Part shown: piece after piece, positions 7,401 to 7,763 of the stretch | How positions within the stretch are numbered: the first letter of the stretch is position 1 | Layout: each line of letters starts with the position of its first letter | Assembly: GCA_902778205.1 (NCBI GenBank) | Contig: CACYWX010000140.1 | Coordinates: forward strand, 1-7,763 | Reading direction: 5' to 3' | Length of the DNA stretch: 7,763 bases | From: an uncultured Ruminococcus sp. | GTDB taxonomy: Bacteria; Bacillota; Clostridia; Oscillospirales; CAG-272 | Notes under the pieces: generated by a model | Databases searched by the model: none | The model's input: only the letters and a program-made list of their open reading frames with translations | Told to the model about the DNA's origin: nothing | Program-made: the position numbers and the translations under genes

Positions 7401-7719
7401 GGCGGAGAGCGGGCTTGTCCGGGCCGAGGAGCTGCTGAATCAGGCCCGGGCGCGTCAGGCCGAAGCTGAAAACCTGCGGAGCGCCGCCGATGAAGCCTAC
7501 GAAGCCGCGGCCGCGGACAAAGACCTGACCGGGGATCAGCGGTCCGTGACCCTGTCGGAGCTGGATGCGCAGAGAAGATCGTATCAGGCTCTGTGCGAGC
7601 TGTCCGCCGAAGAGGTCCGGCAGGTGGAGGAGGCCCTGGAAAACGCCCGCGCGGAGTACCGGGACGCGATGCTGGAGGACTACGCGGCGAATCACCTGGC
7701 CCCGGACAGCGAACCGTAA
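4444..7719 (+). CDS. BlaR1-like M56 protease with degenerate M23 domain and coiled coil
   Basis: A 1091-residue membrane sensor-protease, far longer than BlaR1/MecR1 (about 585-600). Residues 1-327 are the M56 part. Membrane segments lie near 10-30, 36-62, 132-157, 222-242 and 308-327. The family block SPFLLGWFRPRIYVP (181-195) is present, as is the gluzincin motif H209-E-R-I-H213, with probable third zinc ligand Glu250 in DMEMSCDE; the protease looks intact. By BlaR1 topology everything after 327 is outside the membrane. This part holds an acidic linker (330-376), an unrecognised domain (about 377-735), an M23/LytM-like domain (about 757-872) lacking all active-site residues, and a coiled coil (about 893-1080). 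No penicillin-binding SxxK sensor domain is recognisable. The start codon is one base after the blaI stop, with an AGGGAGG site inside blaI (4431-4437), so translation is probably coupled. By analogy, ligand sensing outside would trigger the inner protease and lead to loss of the BlaI-type repressor. The M56 assignment is certain; the signal sensed is unknown. Confidence 0.93.
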   Translation: MAALFETVLHMSLTASVVIAAVLFVRLLLRRAPKKISYALWSAAGFRLLCPVSFRAVFSLFRILPGEAEILNQPAGIPEPAGLPLTPDIPAVPYVYVPPYTASADGASRAAEQVLIPSAESTVSAPVDLWAAFLKIGSVLWLCGAAVMLLCAAVSYVRLKRHLRTAVKVEDGVFRAEGIRSPFLLGWFRPRIYVPAGLEPDTLGYVLCHERIHLKRGDNFWKTLAFAALCLHWFNPLVWLAFRLMTRDMEMSCDERVLAENGKITRAYSMSLLSFAVNRRLPSPSPLAFGEGDVKKRIRNILSWKKPRIWVTALSALVCLAVVAACTADPKDPREETFEAETEINGGTTAETAVTKESEPEKTDSDEPVSGEQDTVVPRPWLYVSGTRPVSMAVKENVGALISERQRELDELEAAVMAVPGWTERDDESAGLVLHYRTGELECVYSILRGDGHVTGDITTVPGHDYTSVPRIKANVTLKTGAAEAEWTWGFETATLRMDLPSLWMSRAYLDPETDGDVQTLDFFGSSRPDTEAARIFTLTLVPVDGPEPTDPGAIQPDPARGERLAVLRMYEGFFQLYLTMGEEPPEKGAEEWARMRDEVPGILTTMRFRSGAVTTVWYNEAYFSPDEDALSAMEKIRERNDLCDMEEADRCLDNLRQAFEKLLAEGDPNRIRWDDPAYASLLDRAGYGYRPFTPKEDAGYDDWWADPADNLREDPTGDTPESLWASVKNDSGEGSFSEKPGIWPAKTFTVAMEPGWNTVSGNAEYLLGAILSTPENEPVLASNDGTVIRCDRHDAYGYYVLVDHGGGVSTLYGNLSPDGIAAVGTALKQGDALGYAGPECDLYCIPMPLGGNLIFEVRCDGAVLDPRDVIDRWEDSRDRLGEIADTSALSRETFEDQLRRKKAEEYFRQTEEAERQRLRQMAEEQIRLAEEEQIRRAEEEARRQAEEAERRNQQEEKEAALRELREARETALRELRRETLRRVDQAESGLVRAEELLNQARARQAEAENLRSAADEAYEAAAADKDLTGDQRSVTLSELDAQRRSYQALCELSAEEVRQVEEALENARAEYRDAMLEDYAANHLAPDSEP
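6712..7059 (+). other. Degenerate M23/LytM-like domain inside the M56 protein
   Basis: Residues about 757-872 follow the M23 fold order: a PVLASNDGTV strand pair, YYVLVDHGGGVSTLYGNLS, the 'GTALKQGDALGYAG' turn, and a NLIFEV strand ending near LDPRDVI. Compared with the canonical motifs, HxxxD is Leu767/Ile771, the YAH histidine is Asn815, and HxH is Asn853/Ile855. Both catalytic histidines and all three zinc ligands are therefore gone, while the structural His805 in the DHG turn remains. Four cysteines lie in the domain (791, 841, 845, 860). It is probably a non-enzymatic binding or regulatory module. Confidence 0.8.
7120..7683 (+). other. Coiled-coil segment at the C terminus of the M56 protein
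   Basis: Residues about 893-1080 are almost entirely Glu, Arg, Ala, Gln and Leu, with runs such as EEAERQRLRQMAEEQIRLAE. There is no proline or glycine in the first 90 residues. The likely break is the AAAADKDLTGDQ stretch (1021-1032), giving a helical hairpin or two successive coils. By topology it lies outside the membrane. Confidence 0.8.
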
Positions 7720-7721
7720 AC

Positions 7722-7763
7722 AAAAAGGCTGTCGCATGAACTCCTGAAAAATGGAGAAATGCG
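7722..7763 (+). terminator. Left part of a terminator cut by the window end
   Basis: AAAAAGGCTGTCGCAT begins three bases after the M56 gene stop. CGCAT (7733-7737) pairs with ATGCG (7759-7763) and CTCC (7741-7744) with GGAG (7753-7756). The remaining half, expected to read ACAGCC and a T-run, would lie just beyond the window. It would end the repressor-sensor operon. Confidence 0.6.

Noticed and set aside
4080..7719. Classical beta-lactam resistance operon (blaI-blaR1-blaZ)
   Set aside because: No beta-lactamase or PBP gene is present in the window, and the receptor lacks the penicillin-binding sensor domain; only the regulator-protease pair is shared with that system.
5551..7737. Open frame of 728 codons on the - strand opposite the M56 gene
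   Set aside because: It lies wholly antisense to a strongly supported gene and its translation is rich in Arg, Gly and Pro with no motif. Long antisense frames are expected where GC-rich third positions remove stops.

Overview
The window reads as a GC-rich chromosome segment of an anaerobic, fermentative Bacillota (Clostridia-like, probably gut-associated). The evidence is the gene content: acetate kinase, the Firmicutes-type tRNA(Met) cytidine acetate ligase TmcAL, a BlaI/M56 regulator-sensor pair and a DUF5050-like secreted propeller. Strong GGAGG-type ribosome binding sites and consensus sigma-A promoters also fit. The organism assignment is inference; there is no rRNA or other marker gene in the window.

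Layout, left to right. (1) 1-135 is the 3' end of an unidentified gene, followed after 52 bases by a secreted beta-propeller protein (188-1420), both on the + strand. (2) A bidirectional hairpin terminator (1437-1470) separates the propeller gene from ackA, which runs on the - strand (1489-2703). (3) ackA and tmcAL (2824-3951, +) diverge from a 120-base AT-rich region. In it two sigma-A promoters share a symmetric -10 element, TATAATTATA. (4) A 128-base AT-rich gap follows, with a weak terminator, a promoter and a large inverted-repeat operator. (5) A two-gene operon ends the window: a BlaI/MecI-type repressor (4080-4442) and, one base later, a 1091-residue BlaR1-like M56 membrane metalloprotease (4444-7719). 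The left arm of a terminator is cut by the window end (7722-7763). There is no gene-free stretch longer than 300 bases.

How the genes work together. AckA interconverts acetyl phosphate and acetate, and TmcAL consumes acetate and ATP to acetylate the wobble cytidine of elongator tRNA(Met). The shared promoter region would link acetate metabolism to a translation modification. The BlaI/M56 pair resembles the beta-lactam-responsive blaR1-blaI system, but no beta-lactamase gene is present. The sensor also lacks a recognisable penicillin-binding domain. In its place is a large extracytoplasmic region of three parts: an unknown domain, an M23/LytM-like fold in which all five canonical zinc-ligand and catalytic positions are replaced, and a charged coiled coil of about 190 residues. 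This is the most interesting object in the window: a candidate cell-wall sensor in which a dead peptidoglycan hydrolase fold may sense or bind the wall and signal through an intact gluzincin protease to a dedicated repressor.
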